A DNA stretch of 64,000 bases from assembly GCF_002245495.1 (NCBI RefSeq), contig NZ_NQJF01000009.1, positions 124,001-188,000 of the forward strand, in the 5' to 3' direction. The DNA is from Oceanimonas baumannii. GTDB lineage: Bacteria > Pseudomonadota > Gammaproteobacteria > Enterobacterales > Aeromonadaceae. Made by a program: the position numbers and the translations under genes. The notes under the pieces were generated by a model. That model made no database searches and was not told the DNA's origin. It saw only the letters and a program-made list of their open reading frames with translations. Shown piece after piece: positions 29,356 to 41,972 of this stretch (positions within the stretch are counted from its first letter, which is position 1; the number at the start of each line of letters is the position of its first letter).

Positions 29356-29815
29356 GGGTCCATTAGCAAACAGTGCTGTATCTGACACCGTGCATTTCTG
29401 TACTGGATGCCCATCTTCATGGGCATGACCGATATTGAGGCCATGAAGGAACCTCGCCCCGAGGAGACGGGGTCCATTCAGCAAACCGTGCTGTATCTGA
29501 AACCGTGCACTTCTGTACTGGATGCCCATCTTCATGGGCATGACCGATATTGAGGCCATGAAGGAACCTCGCCCCGAGGAGACGGGGTCCATTCAGCAAA
29601 CCGTGCTGTATCTGAAACCGTGCACTTCTGTACTGGATGCCCATCTTCATGGGCATGACCGATGTTGAGGCCGTGAAGGAACCTCGCCCCCGAGGAGACG
29701 GGGTCCATTCAGCAAACAGCGCCTATCTGAAAGCGTTCACCTCTGTGCTGGATGCCCATCTTCATGGCATGACCGATGTTGAGGCCGCGAAGCTCGGAAG
29801 CCATAACAAATACAA
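29356..29815 (+). repeat. Tandem array, four copies of an about 115-base unit
   Basis: Four units start with GGGTCCATT at 29356, 29470, 29585 and 29701 (periods 114, 115, 116). Each unit contains CAGCAAAC..., a TATCTGA-type block, ACTGG, the palindrome ATGCCCAT-cttc-ATGGGCAT (at 29407, 29522, 29637 and 29752; the last has lost one G), GACCGAT and an inverted G/C-rich segment CTCGCCCCGAGGAGACGGGG. Copies 2 and 3 are almost identical. The period is not a multiple of three and there is no conserved frame, so it is non-coding. Confidence 0.93.
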
Positions 29816-29846
29816 AAAAGCCCGCTATTCAGCGGGCTTTTTATTA
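29813..29846. terminator. Intrinsic terminator after tmm
   Basis: Stem AAAAAAGCCCGC-tattca-GCGGGCTTTTT lies between the repeat array and the tmm stop, with T-runs in both directions. Confidence 0.88.
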
Positions 29847-29861
29847 GTTCAGGGCAAAGCC

Positions 29862-31244
29862 TTAGTCGACCTTATCAAAGGTCTTGTTCTCGGTGAAGTC
29901 GAGAGACATGAAGCTTTCCAGCGAATCGTCCTTGATGTCCAGCCAGCTGGCCGGCAAGCGGGTCGCCATGGTGCCGGTCACGGTAGAGCGATAGCACTTC
30001 TCACGGAAATTCATAATGCCCTGCTGCTTGTCCTGCTGCCATACCTTGAGCAGTGCCGCCTGCTCTTCCACTTTGAATTCGGGATAGTCGGTAGAACCAA
30101 GCAGATCACGAATATAGCTGGCCTGAAAATCGATGGAATCACAGCAGCCACCCAGCTGTGCATGACGATCCAGCCAGTGCTGCATGTCGTGCCGGCGCTC
30201 ATCGGCCACGGGCAGAGCAATCTTGCCCAGGATCACATCGCGGGCATACCAGGCCTGAGCATCAAACATATTGAAGGTGAAATACTGATCCTGCATGCCC
30301 AGGTAGATCATCTTCGGATTACTCTGGAAGAAAATACCCTTGTACAGGTTGTCCGGGTACAGGCAGTTGTGGGTCTGCAGCCGCAGTGCATCCGGCAGGA
30401 AGGGGAAGTGGAACAGGTAGCCGGTACACATGATGATGGCGTCGAACTCCTTGGTGGAGCCGTCGGAAAAATAGCCGGTGTTGCCGTCGAAATGGGACAG
30501 CAGCGGTCGCTCTTCCATACCCTCGGGCCAGTCAAAACCCAGGGGGTTAGTGCGATAGCTGATGGTCACCGATCCGGCACCATACTTGTAGCACTGGGAA
30601 CCGATGTCTTCCGCCGAGTAACTGGCACCTACCAGCAGCACATGCTTGTCCTTGAACTCCAGCGCATCACGGAAGTCATGGGCATGCAATACCCGGCCGG
30701 GGAACTGCTCCACTCCTTCAAAGTAAGGCATGTTCGGCGTGGAAAAGTGGCCGGTGGCCACCACCACATAATCGAATTCGTCGCTTTCCTGCTGGCCGGT
30801 CTTGTGATTCATCACGGTCACGGTGAACTTGCCGGTGCTTTCGTTATGGCTTACCCAGCGAACCGGGCATTCGAAACGGATGTATTTAGAAATGGCCTGC
30901 TTGTCGATACGACCCATGATGTAGTCTTTCAGCACGGCACGCGGCGGATAGGAAGGAATGGCCCGGCCAAAGTGCTCGTCAAAAGAGTAGTCGGCAAATT
31001 CCAGACACTCTTTCGGGCCGTTGGACCACAAATACCGATACATGCTGCCATGAACTGGCTCGCCATTTTTATCTAAACCCGTGCGCCATGTGTAGTTCCA
31101 CATGCCACCGATGTCACTCTGCTTTTCAAAACAAACGATTTCCGGCAGGTCCTGAACCCCTGCCTTGCGAGCTGCCTCAAACGCTCTCAACTGTGCCAGA
31201 CCACTGGGGCCAGCGCCCAAAATCGCGATTTTCTGCTTGCTCAC
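29862..31244 (-). CDS. tmm: Trimethylamine monooxygenase (bacterial FMO)
   Basis: The 460-residue flavoprotein has the FAD motif GAGPSGLAQLRAF at the N-terminus, the NADPH motif GASYSAEDIGSQ near the middle and the FMO-type FPGRVLHAHDFRD. Stretches such as GGMWNYTWRTGLD, MYRYLWSNGPKE and FNMFDAQAWYARD closely follow characterised Tmm enzymes, which oxidise trimethylamine to its N-oxide. I favour GTG 31244 because AAGGAG lies six bases before it; the same AAGGAG falls inside the frame if ATG 31259 is used. No TMAO demethylase or transporter gene is adjacent. Confidence 0.88.
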   Translation of the reverse strand: MSKQKIAILGAGPSGLAQLRAFEAARKAGVQDLPEIVCFEKQSDIGGMWNYTWRTGLDKNGEPVHGSMYRYLWSNGPKECLEFADYSFDEHFGRAIPSYPPRAVLKDYIMGRIDKQAISKYIRFECPVRWVSHNESTGKFTVTVMNHKTGQQESDEFDYVVVATGHFSTPNMPYFEGVEQFPGRVLHAHDFRDALEFKDKHVLLVGASYSAEDIGSQCYKYGAGSVTISYRTNPLGFDWPEGMEERPLLSHFDGNTGYFSDGSTKEFDAIIMCTGYLFHFPFLPDALRLQTHNCLYPDNLYKGIFFQSNPKMIYLGMQDQYFTFNMFDAQAWYARDVILGKIALPVADERRHDMQHWLDRHAQLGGCCDSIDFQASYIRDLLGSTDYPEFKVEEQAALLKVWQQDKQQGIMNFREKCYRSTVTGTMATRLPASWLDIKDDSLESFMSLDFTENKTFDKVD

Positions 31245-31398
31245 ATTTAACTCCTTCATACAGCAAAAACCTTGCCATACTAAAGGAATTAACCGCAAAG
31301 AAACAGCTACCCGTACAAAAACACCGCAAAAATAAGCAAAAACACGAAACAATTGCGTACTAACTGATTATGTAAAAAAGTGCATTTGTTCGAGCAGA

Positions 31399-32013
31399 CT
31401 ACTCCATTATTCCATCCAACTTCCGGGCTGCCGTTTGAGGACAAGACGCATCACAAATAGCCGACACCAGGGCCACACCGTGTACACCGGTTCGGGCAAT
31501 GTCCGGTAAGTTATCCTCATTGATGCCACCAATGGCAACAATTGGTCGAGAACTGACACCCAATGCTCGCTTAAGTCCTGCAATACCCCAGTGCTTTTTA
31601 AGATTCGTTTTGGTGGGCGTAGCAAAAATGGCACTCAGCCCCAGATAATCGATCGGCAATGATTCGGACTCGAACAATTGTTGCTCAGTCTCAACCGACA
31701 GCCCCAACAGCCGTTCCGACCCCAGCAAACGCCGGGCATAAGCGACAGGCATGTCAGACTGACCCAGATGTACGCCATCGGCATTCACCGCCAGCGCCAC
31801 ATCGACCCGATCATTAATAATCAGTGGCACACCGGAGCCTCTCAGTACCGCTTTCACTGCCTCGGCCCGTTCAATAAAGGCGCGCACATCACCGTGTTTT
31901 TCACGCACCTGTACCATGGTAACGCCCCCCAGTACGGCTTCGCGCACGACATACTGCAATGTGTCGACAGACTGCCGGTCGTCTGTCACCAAATATAAAC
32001 GATAAGGATTCAT
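31399..32013 (-). CDS. thiE: Thiamine-phosphate synthase, stand-alone copy
   Basis: The 204-residue TIM-barrel enzyme has YLVTDDRQ at the N-terminus, [40 protein letters not shown] and [11 protein letters not shown]. It joins HMP pyrophosphate and thiazole phosphate. The start overlaps the thiM stop (ATGA), so it is coupled to thiazole salvage. A second ThiE domain occurs in the fused thiDE gene of the biosynthetic operon, so the window encodes two. It is the last gene of the HPP-thiM-thiE group. Confidence 0.92.
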   Translation of the reverse strand: MNPYRLYLVTDDRQSVDTLQYVVREAVLGGVTMVQVREKHGDVRAFIERAEAVKAVLRGSGVPLIINDRVDVALAVNADGVHLGQSDMPVAYARRLLGSERLLGLSVETEQQLFESESLPIDYLGLSAIFATPTKTNLKKHWGIAGLKRALGVSSRPIVAIGGINEDNLPDIARTGVHGVALVSAICDASCPQTAARKLDGIME

Positions 32014-32807
32014 TGCCTGTTCACCGTGATTTTCAGACATTGCTCCAGCGTATCGGCATCCAGCTGATACAGAGTGTCGAGCAGGTTCAGCTGCAGGCTG
32101 CCCGGTCCGGGAGAGCGGGCAGCGGCCAGTTCACCGGCTACACCAAGCACCGCCGCCGCGGCCACGCCCGAGGTCTCACCCACGGCGGCAAAGGCACCGG
32201 TCAGCGCCGACAGGGTACATCCCATACCGGTCACAAAGGGCATCATGCTATGGCCATTTTCCAGCCTGATCTCGCTACTTTCACCAAGGATGATGTCTGT
32301 TTCGCCGGAGATCACCACATCCGCATGGTAATGGTGCACCAGATGCCGCCCGGCTGCCAAAGCCGCCTCACTGCCATCCTGCGCATCGACTCCCTTGCCC
32401 CGTGACGAGGCACCGGCCAGAGCAATAATCTCGGACGCATTGGCGCGAATAATCAGCCGTCCGGCCTGCTCAGCCAACCGGCGCGAGGTATCGGTACGCA
32501 AACTGCTGGCACCGCAACCCACCGGATCCAGTACCACCGCCTTGTCATAACGGTTGGCCAATGCCACTGCCAGCTCCATGCGTTCTATCCAGCTGCTGTC
32601 CAGGGTACCAATATTGACAACCAGTGCGCCCACCAGTGGCATCAGCTCTGCCAGCTCACCCCGGGAATGAGCCATAATGGGCGATGCTCCCAGTGCCAAC
32701 AGGCCATTCGCACTGTTGTTCATCACCACGTAATTGGTGATATTAAGCACCAGTGGCTTCTGCTCCCGTACCGCCCTGAGCGCGGTAATAATTTGTTTGG
32801 CGTTCAT
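32010..32807 (-). CDS. thiM: Hydroxyethylthiazole kinase
   Basis: The 265-residue kinase has the ThiM features [40 protein letters not shown] and [21 protein letters not shown] (ATP/anion hole). It phosphorylates salvaged thiazole alcohol for ThiE. ATG 32807 is chosen; an in-frame GTG at 32816 has GAGGG too close to it. The HPP gene ends 76 bases upstream; the gap is too short for a TPP riboswitch and I see none. Confidence 0.92.
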   Translation of the reverse strand: MNAKQIITALRAVREQKPLVLNITNYVVMNNSANGLLALGASPIMAHSRGELAELMPLVGALVVNIGTLDSSWIERMELAVALANRYDKAVVLDPVGCGASSLRTDTSRRLAEQAGRLIIRANASEIIALAGASSRGKGVDAQDGSEAALAAGRHLVHHYHADVVISGETDIILGESSEIRLENGHSMMPFVTGMGCTLSALTGAFAAVGETSGVAAAAVLGVAGELAAARSPGPGSLQLNLLDTLYQLDADTLEQCLKITVNRQ

Positions 32808-32883
32808 GATATTCACTGTCCCTCGTCATTCGGGTGACCGATGCTACCGGATAGCAGATCAAACATGAACGAAATCTCTGACG

Positions 32884-33372
32884 TTACCAGCGGGCAGGAT
32901 AATTCCGGCCGGTACTACGGTGGTACGCCCAGCCTCCCATGATGATAATGCCTGCCCCCAGCGCAACCGGGGACCATAAAAAGTTCCAGTCCTGCCCTCC
33001 CAGCATCACGATTAACGGATTGGCTCCCGCCGGTGGGTGGGTGGTCTTGGTCAGCATCATCAGGCTGACCGCCAGACCCACCGCCAGCCCCAGAGACCAG
33101 GGCTGCACGCCCATGCTATTCAGTACCATCAGGCCGACCAGGGTCGTGAGCAGGTGACCAAAAAAGATATTTCTTGGTTGCGCCAGCGGGCTCTCCGGCA
33201 GACCAAATAGAATCACCATGGTTGCACCAAAAGGCGCCATCAGCCAAAGGCCGGTATTATTCAAGCCATCCAGTCCGGCCAGAGTGGTAATACACAACAT
33301 GGCCCCCAGGCCGGCCACCATTGCCGGGTAACGCCCTGTAAACCGAAAAAAACCATTTCTGCTGTCCATCAT
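32884..33372 (-). CDS. HPP-family integral membrane protein
   Basis: The 162-residue protein has four hydrophobic helices and the HPP-family motifs GLWLMAPFGATMVILFG, SPLAQPRNIFFGH and THPPAGANPLIVM, including the HPP triplet. HPP proteins are small membrane proteins; one plant member transports nitrite, but bacterial roles are unknown. GGGAG seven bases upstream supports ATG 33372. It is divergent from a TetR gene with two palindromes between them, and thiM-thiE follow on the same strand, so a role in uptake of a thiamine precursor is possible but unproven. Confidence 0.82.
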   Translation of the reverse strand: MMDSRNGFFRFTGRYPAMVAGLGAMLCITTLAGLDGLNNTGLWLMAPFGATMVILFGLPESPLAQPRNIFFGHLLTTLVGLMVLNSMGVQPWSLGLAVGLAVSLMMLTKTTHPPAGANPLIVMLGGQDWNFLWSPVALGAGIIIMGGWAYHRSTGRNYPARW

Positions 33373-33398
33373 GCACATGCTCCCAAATTGAAAATAAG

Positions 33399-33417
33399 GT
33401 AGACCAGTCTGTCTACC
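33399..33417. promoter_or_regulatory. TetR operator A (HPP/tetR divergent region)
   Basis: GGTAGACCAGTCTGTCTACC-type palindrome: half-sites GTAGAC and GTCTAC six bases apart. It lies 27 bases from the HPP start. A second copy follows at 33426. Confidence 0.8.
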
Positions 33418-33425
33418 AACCCAAT

Positions 33426-33443
33426 GTAGACAGTTCGGTCTAC
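33426..33443. promoter_or_regulatory. TetR operator B (HPP/tetR divergent region)
   Basis: GTAGACAGTTCGGTCTAC has the same half-sites and the same six-base spacing as operator A, with a centre about 27 bases away. Two copies between divergent genes suggest that the TetR protein controls both directions. Confidence 0.8.
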
Positions 33444-33478
33444 TTTTGTCAATATGCCGGTATCAACAGGAGAACATC

Positions 33479-34069
33479 ATGGATAAACGCCAGCAGCTTG
33501 TGACCACCGCCTTCGACCTGTTTTACCGTCAGGGCATTCATGCCGTGGGCATTAACCAAATACTGCAGGAATCGGGTATCGCCAAAAAAACCCTTTATCA
33601 CCACTTTGCCGGGAAGGAAGCGCTGGTCGCCGCCGTGATCTCCTACCGGGATCGTGTATTTCTGGAGTGGCTTGAAAAACGCCTGGAACAAGAGAAATTC
33701 ACCGCAGAGGGGGTGATTGAAGCGTTGTTTACGGCACTGGATGACTGGATAAACGACAGGGAAACCACCCTGACGGCATTCCATGGCTGTTTTTTTATCA
33801 ATACCTGCGCCGAATACGGCGACCCTGGCCATGAGTTGCACCGGCAGTGTGCACAACACAAGACGGCGGCCACGCGAATGCTGGCATCCTGTTTATTGAA
33901 GACGGGACTGGAGGAGCAAGCCGCCGGGGAGCTGGCATACGCCCTGAGCCTGCTGAAGGAGGGAGCCATTGTGCTGGCTCAGGTACAGGGCGACAAACAG
34001 GCCGCCCTGCAGGCCAAAGCACTTGCTCTGAGCCTGGCGAGTTCGGTTTATTCAGCCAAAACGCCGTGA
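33479..34069 (+). CDS. TetR-family transcriptional regulator
   Basis: The 196-residue protein has the N-terminal TetR helix-turn-helix (residues about 5-50, GINQILQESGIAKKTLYHHFAGKE) and a C-terminal ligand domain with FHGCFFINTCAEYGDP, a pattern shared with regulators of small stress or efflux genes. AGGAG lies seven bases before ATG. It is divergent from the HPP gene with two palindromic operators between. Its last 18 bases overlap the end of the convergent TM2 gene. The ligand is unknown. Confidence 0.88.
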   Translation: MDKRQQLVTTAFDLFYRQGIHAVGINQILQESGIAKKTLYHHFAGKEALVAAVISYRDRVFLEWLEKRLEQEKFTAEGVIEALFTALDDWINDRETTLTAFHGCFFINTCAEYGDPGHELHRQCAQHKTAATRMLASCLLKTGLEEQAAGELAYALSLLKEGAIVLAQVQGDKQAALQAKALALSLASSVYSAKTP

Positions 34070-34453
34070 ACGGCGGTTAACTTCATCGATTTGGCCGTTA
34101 AGAGTGCAGTAGTCGTAGAGATAGCCAAGCAGGAACAGTCCACCGGTGAAAAACCAGATGATGGCGGTAATCCACTTGCCCATATACAGCCGGTGCAGAC
34201 CGAAGAAGCCGAGAAAGGTCATCAGGATCCAGGTAACACTGTAGTCCTTGGGACCGGTGGCATAACGCCGATCGGCAGACCGATCCATGGACGGGATCAG
34301 GAAAAGATCCACAATCCAGCCGATAAAGAACAGTCCCAGCGTGAAGAAGTAAATAGTGCCGCTGACAGGGCGACCGTAGTAAAAGCGGTGGGCCCCCATG
34401 AACCCGAAGATCCACAATATATAGCCGATCACCTTGCTGTGCGTACTGTTCAT
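34052..34453 (-). CDS. TM2-domain membrane protein with two repeats
   Basis: The 133-residue protein holds two TM2-like units: GYILWIFGFMGAHRFYYGRPVSG with a following helix, and TWILMTFLGFFGLHRLYMGKWIT with a following helix. The G-xxG-xHRFY-G turn between helices is the TM2 hallmark. Function unknown. GAGG lies four bases before ATG. The tail-to-tail overlap with the TetR gene is 18 bases. Confidence 0.85.
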   Translation of the reverse strand: MNSTHSKVIGYILWIFGFMGAHRFYYGRPVSGTIYFFTLGLFFIGWIVDLFLIPSMDRSADRRYATGPKDYSVTWILMTFLGFFGLHRLYMGKWITAIIWFFTGGLFLLGYLYDYCTLNGQIDEVNRRSRRFG

Positions 34454-34589
34454 GCTGCCTCGGGTCAGTTGTTAAAAACGACCATTCTAGACGTTACATT
34501 CCTTAACTTCCATGCCTGTTGTCTAACCGGCGACCCGGATCGTCGTTTTGCGGGAATGGTGTCACACGGAACACTTACCCCGTCCCCGT

Positions 34590-35040
34590 ATACGCGCCTC
34601 CAATCCTGGTCATGCCCATGAAGATGGGCATCCAGCACAGAGGGGCACGGTGTCAGATACCGCGCTGTTTGTTGAATGGGCCCCGCCTTCGCTGGGGATG
34701 ACGTTCCTGCGCGGGAGCGACGTTCCTGTGTGGGGCGACGCCATCTCGCGCCTCCAACCCTGGTCATGCCCATGAAGACGGGCATCCAGTACAGAGGTGC
34801 ACGGTGTCAGATACAGTGCTGTTTGCGGAATGGCCCCCCGCCTCCGCGGGGGCGACGTTCCTGTGTGGGACGACGCCATCGCACGCCTCCAACCCTGGTC
34901 ATGCCCATGAAGATGGGCATCCAGTACAGAGGTGCACGGTGTCAGATACCGCGCTGTTTGCTGAATGGGCCCCCGCCTTCGCTGAGGATGACGTTCCTGC
35001 GCGGGGGCGACGACATTTCATTAGAAATGCGGGGATGACA
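34590..35040 (-). repeat. Three reversed copies of the ATGCCCAT palindrome repeat
   Basis: The repeat family of 29356-29815 recurs here on the opposite strand. Palindromes ATGCCCAT-gaag-ATGGGCAT begin at about 34612, 34766 and 34901 (the middle one has a C in one arm), each followed by CCAG, ACAGAGG, GCACGGTGTCAGATAC and an AATGGGCCCCCGCCTTCG-type segment. Spacing is about 154 and 135 bases because G/C-rich pieces such as GATGACGTTCCTGCGCGGG are added. Nothing in 34454-35056 looks coding. Confidence 0.9.
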
Positions 35041-35056
35041 ACAGCCCAACAACACC

Positions 35057-36178
35057 TTACCGGCTGGCAGAGTAGCTGTTATCCCAGTCCTTCCATACCG
35101 GCTGCAGACCGGTGGCGGCAATGGCCCGGGCCACCTCGGCGGGGGTGCGTTCGTCGTCGATTTCGAACTGTTCCAGTTCTTCCTTAACGTTCTCTACATA
35201 ACCACCCGGCTGGGTCTTGGAGCCGGCGCTGATACTGGTGATACCAAGGGGGATCACCTTGTCGCGGAATTCCTGGGCTTCCCGGGTCGACAGGCTCAGC
35301 TCCAGCTCGCCATCGAGCAGGCGGTAGGCGCAGATCAGCTGCACCAGCTGGCGGTCGGTCATGATCGACTTGGGCTGCAGGCCGCCGGTGCAGGGCCGCA
35401 GCCGCGGGAACGATACCGAGTAGCGGGTCTTCCAGTAGTGCTTCTGCAGGTAGCGCAGATGCGAGGCGGTATAAAAGCTGTCGGTACGCCAGTCTTCCAG
35501 ACCGTAGAGGGCACCGAGGCCGATTTTATCGATGCCGGCCTTACCCAGGCGATCCGGGGTTTCCAGACGCCAGCGAAAGTCCTTTTTCTTGCCGCGAATA
35601 TGGTGCTCGTCGTAGGTCAGGTGCTGGTAGGTTTCCTGATACACCATCACACTGTCGAGGCCGTACTGGCGCAGCTCGGCGTATTCTTCCTGAGGCAACG
35701 GCTGCACTTCCATCATCACGTAGCTGAAGTGGCGCTTGATGATGGGCAGCATTTCCTTGAAATACTCCAGACCTACCTTGCCCTCATGCTCACCAGTAAC
35801 CAGCAGCACGGTATCGAAGCCCATGGCCTTGATAGCCAGACATTCCTGCTCGATTTCCTCAGCACTCAGGGTTTTGCGCTTGAGCCGGTTGCTCATGGAA
35901 AAGCCGCAATAGGTACAGTCGTTGGCACACAGGTTGGACAGATACAGGGGAATGTAAAAACCTACGGTATTGCCAAAGCGCTGCCGGGTCAGCCGGTACG
36001 ACTGCTGAGCCATCTGCTCGAGGTAAGGCTCGGCTGCCGGCGAGATCAACGCCATAAAGTCGTTCAGATCCCGCTTGGGCTTGGCCAGCGCCCGCTCCAC
36101 ATCTCTGGGCTGCTTGCCGTAGATGCTCATTTTGATGTCATCCCAGTCCATGGATGACCAGACATCGAAGAAAGTCAT
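35057..36178 (-). CDS. thiH: 2-iminoacetate synthase (tyrosine lyase) ThiH
   Basis: The 373-residue radical-SAM enzyme has the cluster motif [11 protein letters not shown] (CxxxCxxC) and the ThiH/BATS C-terminal domain ([13 protein letters not shown]). It cleaves tyrosine to give the iminoglycine used for thiazole. The last gene of the thiC operon; its ATG overlaps the thiG stop by four bases. The reversed repeat array lies just beyond the stop. Confidence 0.94.
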   Translation of the reverse strand: MTFFDVWSSMDWDDIKMSIYGKQPRDVERALAKPKRDLNDFMALISPAAEPYLEQMAQQSYRLTRQRFGNTVGFYIPLYLSNLCANDCTYCGFSMSNRLKRKTLSAEEIEQECLAIKAMGFDTVLLVTGEHEGKVGLEYFKEMLPIIKRHFSYVMMEVQPLPQEEYAELRQYGLDSVMVYQETYQHLTYDEHHIRGKKKDFRWRLETPDRLGKAGIDKIGLGALYGLEDWRTDSFYTASHLRYLQKHYWKTRYSVSFPRLRPCTGGLQPKSIMTDRQLVQLICAYRLLDGELELSLSTREAQEFRDKVIPLGITSISAGSKTQPGGYVENVKEELEQFEIDDERTPAEVARAIAATGLQPVWKDWDNSYSASR

Positions 36179-36945
36179 AGGGTCTCCAGGAAGGACGTCA
36201 GCGGACTGGAAGCCTGGGCCTGCTGGCTTTGTCCGGCCAGACCCGCTTCGTAGCCCATACGACCGGCAATCACTGCCCGGCGGAAGGCATCACCCATGAC
36301 CACGGGGTCACCGGCTACGGCAATGGCGGTGTTCACCAGCACGGCATCGGCACCCAGCTCCATAGCATAGACGGCGTGGCTGGGCGCACCGATGCCGGCA
36401 TCCACTACCACCGGTACATTGGACTGCTCAATAATGATTTCCAGGAAGTCATGGGTCACCAGGCCTTTGTTGGAGCCGATGGGGGCACCCAGAGGCATAA
36501 CGGCGGCACAACCTGCTTCTTCCAGCCGCTTGCACAGTACGGGATCGGCACCGCAGTAAGGCAGCACCACAAAGCCTTCCTTCACCAGCTGCTCGGCAGC
36601 CTTCAGGGTCTCGATGGGATCGGGCAGCAAATACTTGGGATCCGGGTGTATTTCCAGCTTGAGCCAGTGGGTACCCAGGGCTTCCCGGGCCAGACGGGCG
36701 GCAAACAGGGCTTCGTCCGCATCCTTGGCGCCGGAGGTGTTGGGCAGCAGGTTCACGCCCAGCTCCAGCAGTGGCGGCAAAATGTCGTCGCTGTGGTTTT
36801 TCAGATCCACCCGTTTCAGCGCCATGGTCACCAGTTGCGAGCCGGAGGCGGACAGGGCGTCCTGCATCAGACGGCCGTTGGCAAACTTGCCGGTGCCGGT
36901 AAACAGGCGGGATTCAAAGGTTTTATCGGCAATCTTCAGACTCAT
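36175..36945 (-). CDS. thiG: Thiazole synthase ThiG
   Basis: The 256-residue TIM barrel has [21 protein letters not shown] at the start, the Schiff-base lysine region [15 protein letters not shown], and [30 protein letters not shown]. It builds the thiazole ring with ThiS thiocarboxylate. ATG 36945 has GGAGG five bases upstream (overlapping the thiS stop); an upstream ATG at 36960 lies inside thiS. Confidence 0.94.
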   Translation of the reverse strand: MSLKIADKTFESRLFTGTGKFANGRLMQDALSASGSQLVTMALKRVDLKNHSDDILPPLLELGVNLLPNTSGAKDADEALFAARLAREALGTHWLKLEIHPDPKYLLPDPIETLKAAEQLVKEGFVVLPYCGADPVLCKRLEEAGCAAVMPLGAPIGSNKGLVTHDFLEIIIEQSNVPVVVDAGIGAPSHAVYAMELGADAVLVNTAIAVAGDPVVMGDAFRRAVIAGRMGYEAGLAGQSQQAQASSPLTSFLETL

Positions 36946-36946
36946 T

Positions 36947-37147
36947 TCAGCCTCCGGCAATGGCGTGGAACAGGGTAATGTTGTCGTTGTGGGCGAGCTG
37001 CTGCTCGGCCCACTGGCTGCGCGCCACCACTTCGCGGTTGAGCGCCACTGCCACCCCGGGCTTGTCCTGCTCCAGTTCGGTCAGCAGCTGCGCCAGAGTG
37101 GTTCCCTCAGTCAGGGGATGTTGTTCGTCGTTCAGAATAATGTGCAT
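36947..37147 (-). CDS. thiS: Sulfur carrier protein ThiS
   Basis: The 66-residue ubiquitin-like carrier ends in the required Gly-Gly (FHAIAGG). ThiF adenylates this end and sulfur is loaded as a thiocarboxylate. ATG 37147 follows GGGGAG that overlaps the end of thiF. The stop is within the thiG ribosome site, so the genes are tightly coupled. Confidence 0.94.
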   Translation of the reverse strand: MHIILNDEQHPLTEGTTLAQLLTELEQDKPGVAVALNREVVARSQWAEQQLAHNDNITLFHAIAGG

Positions 37148-37151
37148 GGTG

Positions 37152-37904
37152 TTAGCTCCCCTTGGGTCCACATACCGGACAGGCCGGATCCTTCGGCACC
37201 TTGAGGCTGTGCCAGCGGTGTGCCTTGGCGTCGAACAGCTTGAGTTCCCCCCAGGGCACGGTGCCGGTGCCGGTTAAATACTTGATGGCTTCCAGTGCCT
37301 GCAACAGGCCAATGGTGCCCACCACGGGGCCAATCACCCCGGCATTGCTGCAGGTCAGCCGCTCCTCTATTTCCGGGCCATACAGGCAGCGATAGCATCC
37401 ATGGTCGCGGGACGGATCCAGCGCCAGCAGCTGGCCTTCAAAGCGAATGGCCGCACCCACCAGCAGGGGTTTGCCCTGAGCATGACAAGTAGCGTTCAGG
37501 GCCTGGCGCACCGTCATGTTGTCGGTGCAGTCCAGTACCAGATCCACCTCGGCCACAAAGCCGGCCAGGCTGTGCGCGTCCATCTTCTGATTGACTGCCA
37601 CCAGCTCGATCTCCGGGTTCAGCTTTTGCAGCTTTTCCCGGGCCACTTCGGCCTTGGCCATTTTCAGGCTGTCAACGTCATACAGGGTCTGGCGCTGCAG
37701 GTTGCTGACCTCGATCTGGTCGAAGTCGGCCAGCCACAGGGTACCGACCCCGGCCGCCGCCAGATATTGAGATGCCGGCGAGCCCAGCCCGCCCAGACCG
37801 ACGATGAGCACGGAGGCGTTCTTCAGCCTGAGCTGCCCTTCCTCACCCACCTCTTCCAGCAACAGATGCCGGCTGTATCGCATGAATTCGCTATCGCTGA
37901 GCAT
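37152..37904 (-). CDS. thiF: ThiS adenylyltransferase ThiF
   Basis: The 250-residue E1-like enzyme has the nucleotide motif VLIVGLGGLGSPASQYLAAAGVG, DCTDNMTVRQALN, a CYRC / CPVC zinc-binding pair and the CSNAGVIGP segment that carries the conserved Cys. It adenylates ThiS. It lies two bases from the end of thiDE... order on the strand is thiC, thiDE, thiF, thiS, thiG, thiH. Confidence 0.93.
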   Translation of the reverse strand: MLSDSEFMRYSRHLLLEEVGEEGQLRLKNASVLIVGLGGLGSPASQYLAAAGVGTLWLADFDQIEVSNLQRQTLYDVDSLKMAKAEVAREKLQKLNPEIELVAVNQKMDAHSLAGFVAEVDLVLDCTDNMTVRQALNATCHAQGKPLLVGAAIRFEGQLLALDPSRDHGCYRCLYGPEIEERLTCSNAGVIGPVVGTIGLLQALEAIKYLTGTGTVPWGELKLFDAKAHRWHSLKVPKDPACPVCGPKGS

Positions 37905-37906
37905 GT

Positions 37907-41847
<3,941 letters not shown>

Positions 41848-41940
41848 AGGGTGTCTGCTTCGCCGTGCCCTTTGCGCCATGGATGGCGCAACGGAGCCCC
41901 CATGGAAGGGTTTATGGCGTGCCGGAGAAGCAGTGCGCTT
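41848..41940. repeat. Nested inverted-repeat element
   Basis: The central palindrome TTGCGCCAT-GG-ATGGCGCAA (41872-41891) is flanked by CTGCTTCGCCGTGCC on the left and a near-complement, GGCGTGCCGGAGAAGCAG, on the right, with CCCTT/AAGGG in between. The whole could fold as one cruciform or long stem. It looks like a small non-autonomous repeat; no frame is conserved. Confidence 0.55.
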
Positions 41941-41972
41941 TGGCCGACGACATTGCACGCCCCCCTGCAGGT

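Noticed and set aside
29187-29656. Overlapping small frames in the repeat array giving peptides like MPMKMGIQYRSARFQ.
   Set aside because: They come from the repeat itself, change frame with each unit and have no ribosome site.
29356-29815. CRISPR array interpretation of the tandem units.
   Set aside because: Units of 115 bases are similar along their whole length; there are no unique spacers and no cas genes.
32808-32883. Possible TPP riboswitch before thiM.
   Set aside because: The gap is only 76 bases and lacks CTGAGA and ACCTGA elements.
34465-35187. Several open frames across the reversed repeat array.
   Set aside because: They are translations of repeat units in various frames; none has family likeness.
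41848-41940. Integron attC site.
   Set aside because: No GTTRRRY-type core sites or cassette structure are visible and no integrase gene is near.
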